The position numbers were made by a program, and so were the translations under genes. Below are positions 14,898 to 23,173 of a stretch of DNA of 49,156 nucleotides, in pieces. The DNA comes from Massilia sp. BSC265. GTDB lineage: Bacteria; Pseudomonadota; Gammaproteobacteria; Burkholderiales; Burkholderiaceae_D. Position 1 is the stretch's first letter; each line of letters begins with the position of its first letter. The stretch is taken from the NCBI RefSeq assembly GCF_000740675.1, contig NZ_JPXI01000038.1, positions 1-49,156 of the forward strand, in the 5' to 3' direction. The notes below the pieces were generated by a model. The model saw nothing but the letters and a program-made list of their open reading frames with translations. It searched no databases and was not told the DNA's origin.

Positions 14898-17141
14898 TCA
14901 CATCAGCTCGCGCACCACGCGGAAGCCCACGATGTCGTTCGACAAGACGCTGGAAAAGCCGTTGCGCAGGGCCGATCGCAGATAGCGCGGGTTGTACAGC
15001 CAGGAACCGCCGCGCAGGATGCGGCGATGCTGGTCGCCGCCCGTTTCCCAGGCGCTGCCGTCGAGCGGCGCACCTTCGTAGTTGTCGTGGACGACGTCCT
15101 GCACCCACTCCCACACGTTGCCATGCATGTCGTACAGTCCCCATGGATTGGCCGGGAACATGCCGCACGGGGTGGTGCCGTGGCGGCAGGCGCCGCGCGC
15201 ACCGCCGTTGTAGGTGAAGCTGCCGTCGTAGTTGGCCTGGTCGGGGCGGATGGTGTCGCCGAAACTGAAGGCGGTGCGGGTGCCGGCACGGCAGGCATAC
15301 TCCCACTCCGCCTCGCTCGGCAGGCGGTAGCGCTGGCCGGTGGCTTCCGACAGCCACTCCAGGTAGCGCTGCGCGTCGTGCCAGGTGACGCCCACCACCG
15401 GATGCGCATCGGTCTGCGGAAAGCCCGGTTCTTGCCAGTTCACCTCGCCCTGCGGCTCCCAGCCGCTGGCCTGCACGAACACGCGCCACTCGCCCACCGT
15501 GACCGGGTAGCGGCCCATCGCGAAGGGCCGCTCGATGCCGACCCAGCGCTGCGGCGTCTCGCGCTCCAGCCACCGCTTCTGCGCGCCCGCCGCCATCGCG
15601 ATCTTGCGCTCGTGTTCGTGTGAGCCCATCTGGAAACGCCCGGTCGGGATCAGGACCAGCGAAGGTCCGCTGCCCGCGCCATCCGGGAACGGATCGCACA
15701 GCACGCCGTCGCCATCGGCGACCGGGCCGGCGGACGTCGGGGTCAAGCGCCGCAGCTCGCTTGCCGTGCGCGCCGCCTGCAGTTCGCGCGCGCGCTTCTG
15801 CTCCGCCAGGTAGGCCGCCGCGGCCCTGGCCTGCGCCGCCTTGCGCTGGGCTTCCTCCTGCGCCAGGCGCGCCTTGGCGACTTCTTCTTCGCGCCTGGCC
15901 AGCAGCTGCCGGCGCAGGGCCTCCTTGCGCGCCGCCCGCGCCTCTTCCTGGGCCGCGCGCTCGCGGCGCTGCTGCTCGCGGCGCTGGCCCTCTGCCAGGG
16001 CGCGGGCCGCTGCCCTGGCCTGCTCTTCGGCTTGACGCCGTAGCGCCAGCTCGCGTTCGCGGCGCTCCTGCTCGGCACGCGCGGACGCTTCCCGCGCGGC
16101 GAGTTCTTCCGGCGACGGGCCCGCCGCATTGCGCAGCTTCTCCAGCAGGGCGCGTACGGTCGCCGGCCGTTCTGAGGGCTCGGGTGCGAAGCCAGCGCGC
16201 AGCGCTTCCCACTGATGCGGCTTCAAGCCTTGCGGCGGCGGCGCCGGGTCGGGCGGCAGCGCGCCGTCCAGCATCTGGTAGATCATCATCGACACGGCGT
16301 AGACGTCCAGCGTCGGCGCAGGCTGGCCCTGCCGGCTGCCGGCTTCGGGCGCGCGGTAGCCGGGGGTGCCGGAGGTGTTCGGGACATCGAGCGCGACATT
16401 ACCGCCACCGGTGCCGCTGCCGGCGCTGCCGGTGCCCCGGGCGCGCGCCGCGATGCCGAAGTCAAGCAGTTTCACCTCGCCGCGCCTGGTCACGAACACG
16501 TTCCCGGGCTTGATATCGCGGTGCACCAGGCCATGCCTGTCCCAGGCGTAGTCGAGGGCGCCTGCTACCGGCTCGAGCAGCGCCAGCACGCGTTCGAAAG
16601 GCAGCCGGCCCTCGCGCGCCAGCAGGCTGTCGAGGTCTTCGCCCTCCAGGCACTCCATGATGAGAAAGAAGCTGCCGGTGGCCGGGTCCTGCGCCCACTC
16701 GTAGACGCGCACGATGTGCTCGTGCGCCAGGCGGCGTGCGCGCGTCGCTTCCTGGATCAGGAGCCTGGACTGCAGGGTGGATTGCGTCAGCTGCGGCGGC
16801 AGGATCTTCAGCGCCACCTGGGCGCTGTGGCCCAGCTCCGCGTGGGTGGCCAGGTCGATCGCCTGCCACACCTGGCCCATGCCGCCGTGCGCGATCAGGC
16901 GCTCGAGCCGGTAACGGCGGTTCTGCGGGCCGACTTCCTGGCCGGCCATCAGGCCGATCTCGGTGCCGGGACGTGACCGTTCCGCAGGAGGTTCTTCCAG
17001 CACCGCCTGCGCGGGCAGGTAGGCCGCGTCCAGGATCGCATTCTTGCGCAGGTCGAATTCGGCATGGCTCAGCAGGCCATCCTCGTGCAGGGCACGCAAT
17101 TCGCGGATCTTGTCGATGGCGGTCTGCATCGCTTCGGTCAC
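14898..17141 (-). CDS. Ser/Thr kinase fused to coiled coil and FGE-sulfatase (formylglycine-enzyme-fold) domain
   Basis: 747 residues from GTG 17141, which follows GAGGG and starts seven bases after the previous stop. Order: SHOCT-like helix (about 7-40), kinase (about 77-335: glycine loop AHGGMGQ, Lys112, HRDIKPGN from 207, DFG 227-229), a 130-residue Ala/Arg/Glu/Gln coiled coil (about 340-470), then an FGE-fold domain (about 495-747: FQMGS, RYPVTVGEW, RLPSEAEWEYACRAGT, GNVWEW, RGGSWLYNPRYLRSALRN, GFRVVR). The two catalytic cysteines of true formylglycine-generating enzymes, in the RGGS...C....C stretch, are absent, so it probably binds rather than oxidises a substrate. Such kinase-FGE fusions are known in bacterial signalling. 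Likely reads or modifies the SPFH and FHA neighbours. Confidence 0.9.
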   Translation of the reverse strand: MTEAMQTAIDKIRELRALHEDGLLSHAEFDLRKNAILDAAYLPAQAVLEEPPAERSRPGTEIGLMAGQEVGPQNRRYRLERLIAHGGMGQVWQAIDLATHAELGHSAQVALKILPPQLTQSTLQSRLLIQEATRARRLAHEHIVRVYEWAQDPATGSFFLIMECLEGEDLDSLLAREGRLPFERVLALLEPVAGALDYAWDRHGLVHRDIKPGNVFVTRRGEVKLLDFGIAARARGTGSAGSGTGGGNVALDVPNTSGTPGYRAPEAGSRQGQPAPTLDVYAVSMMIYQMLDGALPPDPAPPPQGLKPHQWEALRAGFAPEPSERPATVRALLEKLRNAAGPSPEELAAREASARAEQERRERELALRRQAEEQARAAARALAEGQRREQQRRERAAQEEARAARKEALRRQLLARREEEVAKARLAQEEAQRKAAQARAAAAYLAEQKRARELQAARTASELRRLTPTSAGPVADGDGVLCDPFPDGAGSGPSLVLIPTGRFQMGSHEHERKIAMAAGAQKRWLERETPQRWVGIERPFAMGRYPVTVGEWRVFVQASGWEPQGEVNWQEPGFPQTDAHPVVGVTWHDAQRYLEWLSEATGQRYRLPSEAEWEYACRAGTRTAFSFGDTIRPDQANYDGSFTYNGGARGACRHGTTPCGMFPANPWGLYDMHGNVWEWVQDVVHDNYEGAPLDGSAWETGGDQHRRILRGGSWLYNPRYLRSALRNGFSSVLSNDIVGFRVVRELM

Positions 17142-17148
17142 GCCGCCC

Positions 17149-19077
17149 TCAACGCGGGATCGCCGCGCCGCAAGCGGCACAAAAGTGGTCGTCGTCGCGC
17201 GCCGGATGACCGTGGGCGCAGCGGCGGTTTGCCGCTGCCTGCGTCGCCAGCAATGCGACCTGGTGGCGGCGGTCGCGGTCCACCTCCAGCTCGCGCCGCG
17301 CCTGCTCGTCGCGCACCAGCTGCAGCGCTTCGCGCGAGGTCAGCTTGCCTTCGCCCGCCAGCCCCGACAATGCAGCCAGCTGGCCGGCGTCCATGCTCGC
17401 GTGGACCCGGGTCTTCATGAAGTCGCCCAACACCGCCGCGTTCGGCGCCGCGGCCAGGGCCAGCTTGGCCGTGTCGTCCATCGCGCCGAATACCTCGAGG
17501 CGGCGCAGTTCGAGCGCATGGCGGCGTTCCTCCGCGTCGAGCTGCACGTCCTGCATGGCGCGTGCCTGGCGGGCGTCGAGTTCGATGGTGCGGGCAAGCT
17601 TGTCCTGCTGCTGCCCGGTGCGGGTGGACTCGATGCGCTGGCGCGCCTGCTCGTCTTCCCATTCCTGCAGGCGCTCGGCCTCGCGCCGGCGCGCCGCGTT
17701 CGCAAGCAGCAGGCTCTGGTGGCGGGCAAGGTGCTCCTGCTCGTCGATCTCGCCGGCACGCCGTGCCGCGTCTTCCTCGCTCGCGCGCAGGCGCCTCAGT
17801 TCCGCCTGCCTGCGGGCGGCATCCTCGATCAGTGCGGCCTGTTCGATCTTGTGGCGGATCTGCTGCTGCAGCAGCTGTTGCGAAAAGCGCTGGCGCGCAA
17901 TCGCCTGCGCCTGCCGGGCGTCCTGCTGGGCCACCTCGAGCTCGCTGCGCATCCGCACCTGGGCCAGGGCGCGCAGGTGCTTCCATTCCTGGGCCTCATC
18001 AAGACGGCGCGCGCCCTTCTTGGCCAGCTCGTGCTCCAGCTCTGCCAGCACGTCGCCGGCGCCGCGCTCCAGCGCCTGCTTGCGCGAGCCGGCGTCGAGG
18101 ATGCGCGCATACAGTTCGATCTGGCGCGCACGCACCGCATGGGCCCGGTCGGCGCCCTGCAGCGACAGCTCGGCGCGCGCGATGGCGTCGTCCTGGCGCA
18201 GCTCACGCTCGCGCTGGCGCACGCGCGCGGCCTGTTCGGCGCGGCGCAGGCGCTGCCATTCCTCGGCGTCGTAGAGGTCGTCGAGGTGCTTCGCATGCTC
18301 GATCTGCACGTGGCGTTCGTCGGCGGCCAGCCACAGGCTGCCGACCCTGGCGCGGTGGGCGTCGTACTTGTCGTGGCGCAGCTCGACCGTGTCGACCTTG
18401 ACCACCGCCAGCCCGTACTCGGCCAGCAGCAGCTTGAGCCCGGACTGCAGGCGCTCGTCGAGCTGCTCGCGCAAGTCGCGGTTGCCGGCCATCTCGCGGA
18501 TCGAACGCGCACCGACGAATTCCCCGGCCAGCTGGCGCACCGGCGCCGCCAACAGCTCGCGCAGCTCGTCGCTGCCGATCGTGCCGGGCATCGTCATGAA
18601 GTGGCGCGCGAAGGCCGGCACGTTTTCGATGCGCAGGCTGACCGTCAAGCGTGCGCTGACCGCCAGTTGCTCGGAGGTGGCGACGTCGTCGAACCGGAAC
18701 TCGACCGGCAGCGCGCCGGTGCGGGTGACCAGGATCTCGGCGTGCTGGTCGCGCAGCAGGTGGTTCAGGCGGGTGAAGAAACCTTCGATCTCGTACTCGC
18801 CCTGCGGCACCTCGGTGGCATGCATGCCCTGCAGGATGTAGGCACGCGCGGTGGCCGGCACGCGCAGCGTCTTGACGAACACGCCCGAGAGCTCGCGCAC
18901 GCCGAAGAACACGGCCAGCTCGTCGGGGCCCGCGACCCAGCGGTTCTCGCGCAGGACCGGCACGTTGCGCGGCGCGCCCAGGATCAGGCCGCAGCCGCCG
19001 CAATACCGCGCATCGCCGCCATGCTTGCGCTCGCAGCGCGGGCAACTGGCGCCTCCCGATCCGAACATCTGGAACAT
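17149..19077 (-). CDS. SPFH/band-7 domain protein with zinc ribbons at both ends
   Basis: 642 residues from ATG 19077. N-terminal zinc ribbon CPRC...CGGC (about 12-30), then an SPFH-like domain (about 40-250) in the virion-core-protein/YdjI style: RWVAGPDELAVFFGVRELSG, LPVEFRFDDVATSEQLAVSARLTVSLRI, LLLAEYGLAVVKVDTVEL. A long charged coiled-coil region (about 260-540, Arg/Glu/Gln-rich) and a helical segment follow, and the chain ends in a second zinc ribbon (CAHGHPARDDDHFCAACG). SPFH proteins form membrane-associated oligomeric scaffolds. The stop is seven bases before the kinase-fusion start, so both are surely co-expressed. Expected role: scaffold at the membrane for the kinase system. Confidence 0.85.
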   Translation of the reverse strand: MFQMFGSGGASCPRCERKHGGDARYCGGCGLILGAPRNVPVLRENRWVAGPDELAVFFGVRELSGVFVKTLRVPATARAYILQGMHATEVPQGEYEIEGFFTRLNHLLRDQHAEILVTRTGALPVEFRFDDVATSEQLAVSARLTVSLRIENVPAFARHFMTMPGTIGSDELRELLAAPVRQLAGEFVGARSIREMAGNRDLREQLDERLQSGLKLLLAEYGLAVVKVDTVELRHDKYDAHRARVGSLWLAADERHVQIEHAKHLDDLYDAEEWQRLRRAEQAARVRQRERELRQDDAIARAELSLQGADRAHAVRARQIELYARILDAGSRKQALERGAGDVLAELEHELAKKGARRLDEAQEWKHLRALAQVRMRSELEVAQQDARQAQAIARQRFSQQLLQQQIRHKIEQAALIEDAARRQAELRRLRASEEDAARRAGEIDEQEHLARHQSLLLANAARRREAERLQEWEDEQARQRIESTRTGQQQDKLARTIELDARQARAMQDVQLDAEERRHALELRRLEVFGAMDDTAKLALAAAPNAAVLGDFMKTRVHASMDAGQLAALSGLAGEGKLTSREALQLVRDEQARRELEVDRDRRHQVALLATQAAANRRCAHGHPARDDDHFCAACGAAIPR

Positions 19078-19138
19078 ATCCGACTCCGTTTCTTCCAATG
19101 CAACATCACCCGGCGATTCTAGCGCAGCCGGGCGCGAT

Positions 19139-20143
19139 TCAAATGATCCCGATCCTGTCCACGCATGCCAGGCTCGCGCCGCGCGTCCGGAGCTGCTCGC
19201 GCCACCCCGGGGGGAGCCGCGTTTCCCAGGCGCGCGGCACCAGGATGCGGTCGCCCGGCGCCGCTTCGCGGGCCAGCAGCGCGCATTTCGGTTCGACGCC
19301 CGCGACCGTATCGACGCGCCCCGCATGCCAGGCCGAGGACTGGCCGGTGGCCAGCACCCGGCCGCGCGCCAGGAATTCGCGCCCACGCGCCATGCGGTCG
19401 GCCATCACCAGGGCCAGCTCGAACGAGCCGCCCTGGAAGCGCTCCTCGGCGAAGCGCACCGTGGTGCGCCACTGGCCCATCCCGCGGCCGTCGAAGTGGC
19501 GGGCGCCGGCCAGTACGGCACGCACCCTTGCCTGCAGGGCGGCATCGACGCCGGGCGCGGTGATGCTCGCTTCCTCCTCGCCTTCGTGGGGCGACGGCCG
19601 CACGCTGACCTCTACCCAGCACAGGCGGTCGCCGGCGCCGCCGCTATACAGCGGGAACCAGGCGCGCGCCGCCGAGACGCCCGCGGCCGGGTCGGGATGC
19701 CCGGTCAGGGCACCGAGGTGGGGCAGGCCGCCCTCCCCGCCGGCGAGCACGCCGACCGGCACCTGGCGCAGGCCGTGGCCGTCGATGCGTCCCAGCTGCC
19801 AGGCATCGGACCAGCCGTTCGCCACCACCCGGTTGTGCAACTGCAACTGCGGCTGCCATAGGCCGCGCACCATGCGGTCCGCCAGCACGCAGGCCAGCTC
19901 CCAGTCGCGACTGCCCGGCGCCGGAACCCTGTCGAGGCTCAGCACCACCTGCTCGCGGCTGTCGAAGCGCGGCTCGGTATGGCGCGCCAGGCGCACCACT
20001 TCCTGCATCCGCCCTGCGAGTTCGGGCGCGTCCGGAACGCTGCACTTGACATCGGCGCGCCCGCCGCGCGGGCGTACGCTGGCGGTCACGGTCAACAGCG
20101 AGCCATCGGGTGCGATGCTGCAGACAGTCACCGGCGCTTTCAT
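19139..20143 (-). CDS. Unknown protein with two Lon/ribosomal-S5-fold repeats; possible Ser-Lys dyad
   Basis: 334 residues; ATG 20143 overlaps the previous stop as ATGA. It contains two related halves: residues about 15-125 (GSRDWELACVLADRMVRG) and about 172-290 (GGSFELALVMADRMARG). Both resemble the S5-domain-2 fold of Lon proteases and ComM/ChlI N-domains (VEVSVRP..., ITAPGVDAALQARVRAVL). In the second half Ser240 in GGSFE and Lys286 in VEPK lie 46 residues apart, close to the 43 of E. coli Lon (Ser679/Lys722), with the expected intervening RVLATG.....GRVDTV. The first half lacks the Lys. There is no ATPase domain. It could be a protease-like enzyme, or a binding domain built on that fold. 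No published family is recognised. Confidence 0.7.
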   Translation of the reverse strand: MKAPVTVCSIAPDGSLLTVTASVRPRGGRADVKCSVPDAPELAGRMQEVVRLARHTEPRFDSREQVVLSLDRVPAPGSRDWELACVLADRMVRGLWQPQLQLHNRVVANGWSDAWQLGRIDGHGLRQVPVGVLAGGEGGLPHLGALTGHPDPAAGVSAARAWFPLYSGGAGDRLCWVEVSVRPSPHEGEEEASITAPGVDAALQARVRAVLAGARHFDGRGMGQWRTTVRFAEERFQGGSFELALVMADRMARGREFLARGRVLATGQSSAWHAGRVDTVAGVEPKCALLAREAAPGDRILVPRAWETRLPPGWREQLRTRGASLACVDRIGII

Positions 20144-21225
20144 GCTGCGTCTCCCATCGCGCTTTCCCTCCCGGGCTCGCGGCGCGCCGCGCAGTCGCAT
20201 GCGAGGTTGGCCGCGATGCGGTCGGCCTCCTCCAGCAGCACCGGCAGCATCGGCGCAGCGGCGAGCTTCATCCGGGCCAGCAGCGCCCACGCCTCGTCCA
20301 GCGCAGCCACGGCGCGCATGCTGTGGCGTGCGCGGCGCCGCTGTTCGGCGGCCGCCAGCGGCTGGCCGGGCGCGGCCAGCGCCAATGCCGGCATGGTGCC
20401 CACCGACAGGCTGACCAGGTCGAGCCGGCGCAGCAGCTCCTGGTGGCGGCGGAATATGGCGCAATCGGCCGGCAGCACGGCGAGGCGCAGGCCGCACATC
20501 ACGCCGGGCAGTTCCAGGAACAGCCGGCGCAGCGCCTTGGCATCTTCGCGCACCGCGTCGAAGGCGTCCTGCTGCGCCGCGGATGCGGAGGGCGAGACCG
20601 GCTGCAGGGCGGGCTGCGAGGTGGCTTGCAGGATGGGCTGTGCAGCGAGCCTGGCCGCCAGCAGCGCCGCCAGGTCGCGCGACGCGCCGAGGTCGACCGG
20701 CACGCAGTCGTCCACCATCACGCCGAAGCGCGTGTACAGCAACTGGTTGAAACCGGTACGGAAGGCATTCCACTCCTCGAAGCTGGTGCAAGGCGGCAGC
20801 TCGAGGTTGCCCTGGGCCAGTTCGCGTTGCAGCGCAGCCTGCAATGCCGCCACAAAAGCGTCCAGCGCCACCCGTTCCTCCCCTTCGCTGGCGAGGAACA
20901 AGTCGAAGCGCTGCTGCACTTCGCGCGGGTCCGGCGCGTCGATGGCAAAGCGCACCCGCAGGCCGATTTCCGGCGCCGCGGCAAAGGGTGCCAGCTCGCA
21001 CCCGTAGGGCCCGGGGTGGACGCACCAGGCGGTCTCGCCGTCCAGGATGGCGACGCGCGCGCCTTCGCTCAGGCGCCGGGTATGGCCCTCCCGGTTCGCC
21101 AGCACGGCAAGATTCCCGGCCGGCACCGTGCAGCCCTTGGCCAGCGGCAGCGCGATGAAGGCTGCGCCCAGGCCGGCAAGATCGGGCGGCGGCTGGCGGA
21201 ACGGACGTTTGAACAGGTTCAGCAT
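20140..21225 (-). CDS. Divergent SPFH-like protein
   Basis: 361 residues from ATG 21225 (MLNLFKRPFRQPPP). The first about 200 residues follow the same order as the SPFH domain of the gene at 17149: a start with VLANREGHTRRLSEGARVAIL, a GLRVRFAIDAPDPREVQQRFDLF segment, and NQLLYTRFGVMVDDCVPVDL, which mirrors LLLAEYGLAVVKVDTVEL. The rest is helical and Ala/Leu-rich (about 215-361), with no coiled coil or zinc ribbon. I take it as a shortened paralogue or partner of the SPFH protein. Overlaps the next gene by four bases (ATGA), so the two are translationally coupled. Confidence 0.65.
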   Translation of the reverse strand: MLNLFKRPFRQPPPDLAGLGAAFIALPLAKGCTVPAGNLAVLANREGHTRRLSEGARVAILDGETAWCVHPGPYGCELAPFAAAPEIGLRVRFAIDAPDPREVQQRFDLFLASEGEERVALDAFVAALQAALQRELAQGNLELPPCTSFEEWNAFRTGFNQLLYTRFGVMVDDCVPVDLGASRDLAALLAARLAAQPILQATSQPALQPVSPSASAAQQDAFDAVREDAKALRRLFLELPGVMCGLRLAVLPADCAIFRRHQELLRRLDLVSLSVGTMPALALAAPGQPLAAAEQRRRARHSMRAVAALDEAWALLARMKLAAAPMLPVLLEEADRIAANLACDCAARREPGRESAMGDAA

Positions 21226-21226
21226 G

Positions 21227-21784
21227 CTAGTGTCCTGAGGGCGCCACGCAAGGTTCCACCGTGAAGCGTGCCCCGTGCTGCTGGAAATGCCGTGCCGGCG
21301 CCTCGGCGAACGGCCAGGGACCTTCGCATTCGCCGTCGCTGTCCAGCGTGCCCTCGAGCACCGTTGCGCCCGCCCCGTCCAGCACGCGCAGCATCTGGCT
21401 GCCCCGCAGCAGCATCGCGGCCAATGGCGATTGCGGGTCAATCTGCAGGATCACGCGGCTTCCTACGAAGTGCAGGCGCCAGGCGCCGTCGTCGGTGACC
21501 AGGGGGGCGAGCGCCGCGCCGCTGTCGGCGGCGCGCAGCATGCCCACGCTGCCACGCCATTGGCGCGGCGCGCCCTGTGCCCGGCGCGCCTCGGCCAGGG
21601 TGCGCAAGCGGCGCGTCGTCAGGGGCGACGCCTGCAGTGCGCTGCGTTCGCCCACCGTCAGCGGACGGCTGCCGTCGAGCGCTGCCAGCAGCACCGCGTC
21701 GCTCAGGGCCAGCCGGTCGCCTTCGACCCGGCGCCGCGCCAGCAGCTGCGCCTGCAGCTTGCGGTCCAGTTCAGTCATGCCCAT
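21227..21784 (-). CDS. Unknown 185-residue protein of the kinase/PBP operon
   Basis: No family recognised. ATG 21784 directly follows the previous stop; a second ATG at 21778 has better spacing from GGAGAGG and may be the true start. The N-terminal about 75 residues are helical, with LTVGERSALQASPLTTRRLRTLAEAR, similar in feel to the segment of anti-sigma or regulator proteins that precedes a membrane or sensor part. The C-terminal half (about 85-180) is beta-rich (WRLHFVGSRVILQI, MLRVLDGAGATVLEGTL). No membrane helix or signal peptide. It always sits with the HTH-tailed protein upstream (one-base spacing), which suggests they act as a pair. Confidence 0.7.
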   Translation of the reverse strand: MGMTELDRKLQAQLLARRRVEGDRLALSDAVLLAALDGSRPLTVGERSALQASPLTTRRLRTLAEARRAQGAPRQWRGSVGMLRAADSGAALAPLVTDDGAWRLHFVGSRVILQIDPQSPLAAMLLRGSQMLRVLDGAGATVLEGTLDSDGECEGPWPFAEAPARHFQQHGARFTVEPCVAPSGH

Positions 21785-23083
21785 TCACCTCTCCTCTTCA
21801 AGCCCTGCATCCCGGCCTGGCGCCGCCGCGAGCCTGGCGATGGCGGCGTCGCGCCGCTTGCGCAGGGTCGGCAGCGACACCCCGTCCAGCAGCGCGAGCT
21901 GCTGCATGGTCGGCAGTTCGCCCGTGGCCGGGTCGAGCCACTCGGGCGGATAGCTGTCATCAAAAGGTCCGAGCAGCTTCAGGTAGACCGCCAGCCGCAC
22001 CGGCAGCGAATCGCCCTCCATCATGCGCAGCGCCCAGCTGCCGCGCTCCTGCGCCGCCGCTGCCACTTGGAGGTAGCGGGGGGACAGTGAAACCTGCCCT
22101 GCCAGGCTATCGCTCAGTACCGGCAGCGCATCAGGCGGCGATGGGGTTTCGTCTTCGGCCTCTTGCGCGACCAGGTCGCGTTCGTCCTGGCGCGCTTCCA
22201 GGATCAGGTCCGGCCCCGGAGTGCTCGCCCCCTCGGACTCCCCGAGTACCCGCCAGTAGTCGTCCAGCCAGGCCGTGGCGTCGCTGGCATCCTGCAGCCA
22301 GTCGCGGTCCCGGTTCGACGACAGGGCTTCGTATTCGCCGATCTCGCGCAGCATCGCGCCGATCTTGTCCGGCTGGTCCTTCAGGCCGGCGAAGCGCTTG
22401 GAGCGGGTGTGCAGCGGCCCGGCCGCCCCCGTAAAGCGCTCCAGGCTTTCGCTCCAGCGCAGGATCCATTCCGGACGGCAGTCGGCCACGCTGCGCAGCC
22501 GGCGCACTTCGATGGGCTCGGCCTCGACCGTGCGCCCGAGGATGGCCCCCACCTGTTCGCGGTGCTCGCGCCACGACGCCAACAGGCGCGCCACCTCGCC
22601 GTAGGCGGTGTCCAGCATGCGGTAGGCATACATGCGATTCGGGCTGCAGGGACGTCCGCAGGCGGCCTGGTAGTTGTCGCTGTCGACCTTGTCGCGCAGG
22701 ACCGCGTACAGGTCGTTGAACTTCTTGCGCAGCAGCGCGTCGCCGCCCGGCGCGGTCCAGAAGGCGCCCATGCGCGCGTGCTCGCCGGCCACCGCCGCGC
22801 GCAGTGTGCCCCAGTCGCTTGGGCGGGCCTGCAGTTCGTAGACCAGGCTCAGGGCCAGTTCCAGGATGGTGTCGCCGTAGCTGTTGCCGGGCTGGTCGCC
22901 ACGGCCGCTCTTGTGCAGGGCCTGCGCGACCGCATCGACGTACTCCGCCAGCATACCGTCACCTTCGGCTTCAAGCAGGCGGACCGGATCGAGACGTGCA
23001 AGCACCTGCAGCGAGCATTGCCCTAGCAACTTGCGCACCTGCTCCCAACCGTGCTCCTGGTACCGGGTTCCCGGCAAACGCAT
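21785..23083 (-). CDS. Unknown protein with C-terminal helix-turn-helix-like segment
   Basis: 432 residues from ATG 23083, well placed after GAGGAAGGT; an upstream extension of the frame to 23149 is unlikely. Mostly helical and charged; no membrane helix. Residues about 330-350 are acidic (DLVAQEAEDE). The last about 60 residues, PTMQQLALLDGVSLPTLRKRRDAAIARL, look like an HTH of the sigma-70 region 4 or Lux type (LALLDGVSLPTLRKRRD). It may be a transcription regulator or sigma-like factor for this operon. Function not otherwise recognised. Its leader (23084-23173) contains two overlapping inverted repeats. Confidence 0.7.
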   Translation of the reverse strand: MRLPGTRYQEHGWEQVRKLLGQCSLQVLARLDPVRLLEAEGDGMLAEYVDAVAQALHKSGRGDQPGNSYGDTILELALSLVYELQARPSDWGTLRAAVAGEHARMGAFWTAPGGDALLRKKFNDLYAVLRDKVDSDNYQAACGRPCSPNRMYAYRMLDTAYGEVARLLASWREHREQVGAILGRTVEAEPIEVRRLRSVADCRPEWILRWSESLERFTGAAGPLHTRSKRFAGLKDQPDKIGAMLREIGEYEALSSNRDRDWLQDASDATAWLDDYWRVLGESEGASTPGPDLILEARQDERDLVAQEAEDETPSPPDALPVLSDSLAGQVSLSPRYLQVAAAAQERGSWALRMMEGDSLPVRLAVYLKLLGPFDDSYPPEWLDPATGELPTMQQLALLDGVSLPTLRKRRDAAIARLAAAPGRDAGLEEER

Positions 23084-23099
23084 ACCTTCCTCATCCTCG

Positions 23100-23141
23100 A
23101 TGGCATCCGCACAAGGGCGGATTGTCAACAGATGATGCCAT
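23100..23141 (-). promoter_or_regulatory. Overlapping inverted repeats in the leader of the HTH-protein gene
   Basis: Outer arms atggcatc (23100-23107) and gatgccat (23134-23141) pair perfectly over 8 bp. Inner arms atccgc (23105-23110) and gcggat (23117-23122) pair perfectly over 6 bp, and share three bases with the outer arm, so the two hairpins exclude each other. A TTGACA -35-like hexamer (minus strand, 23128-23123) lies between them. Could be an operator, an attenuator or chance. Confidence 0.4.
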
Positions 23142-23173
23142 ACAAACACAAAATCTTGGCGCGCAGATGGCGG

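Noticed and set aside
14898..15640. Active formylglycine-generating enzyme
   Set aside because: Catalytic cysteines are missing in the RGGS region.
13864..16212. Pirin fused to the kinase C-terminal region in a 782-residue frame
   Set aside because: The upstream part is a shadow of the kinase fusion gene; pirin has its own ATG 14820 with GGAGGAG.
17044..19122. Long open frame on the + strand across the SPFH gene
   Set aside because: Shadow of the - strand gene, which has zinc ribbons, SPFH segments and a ribosome site.
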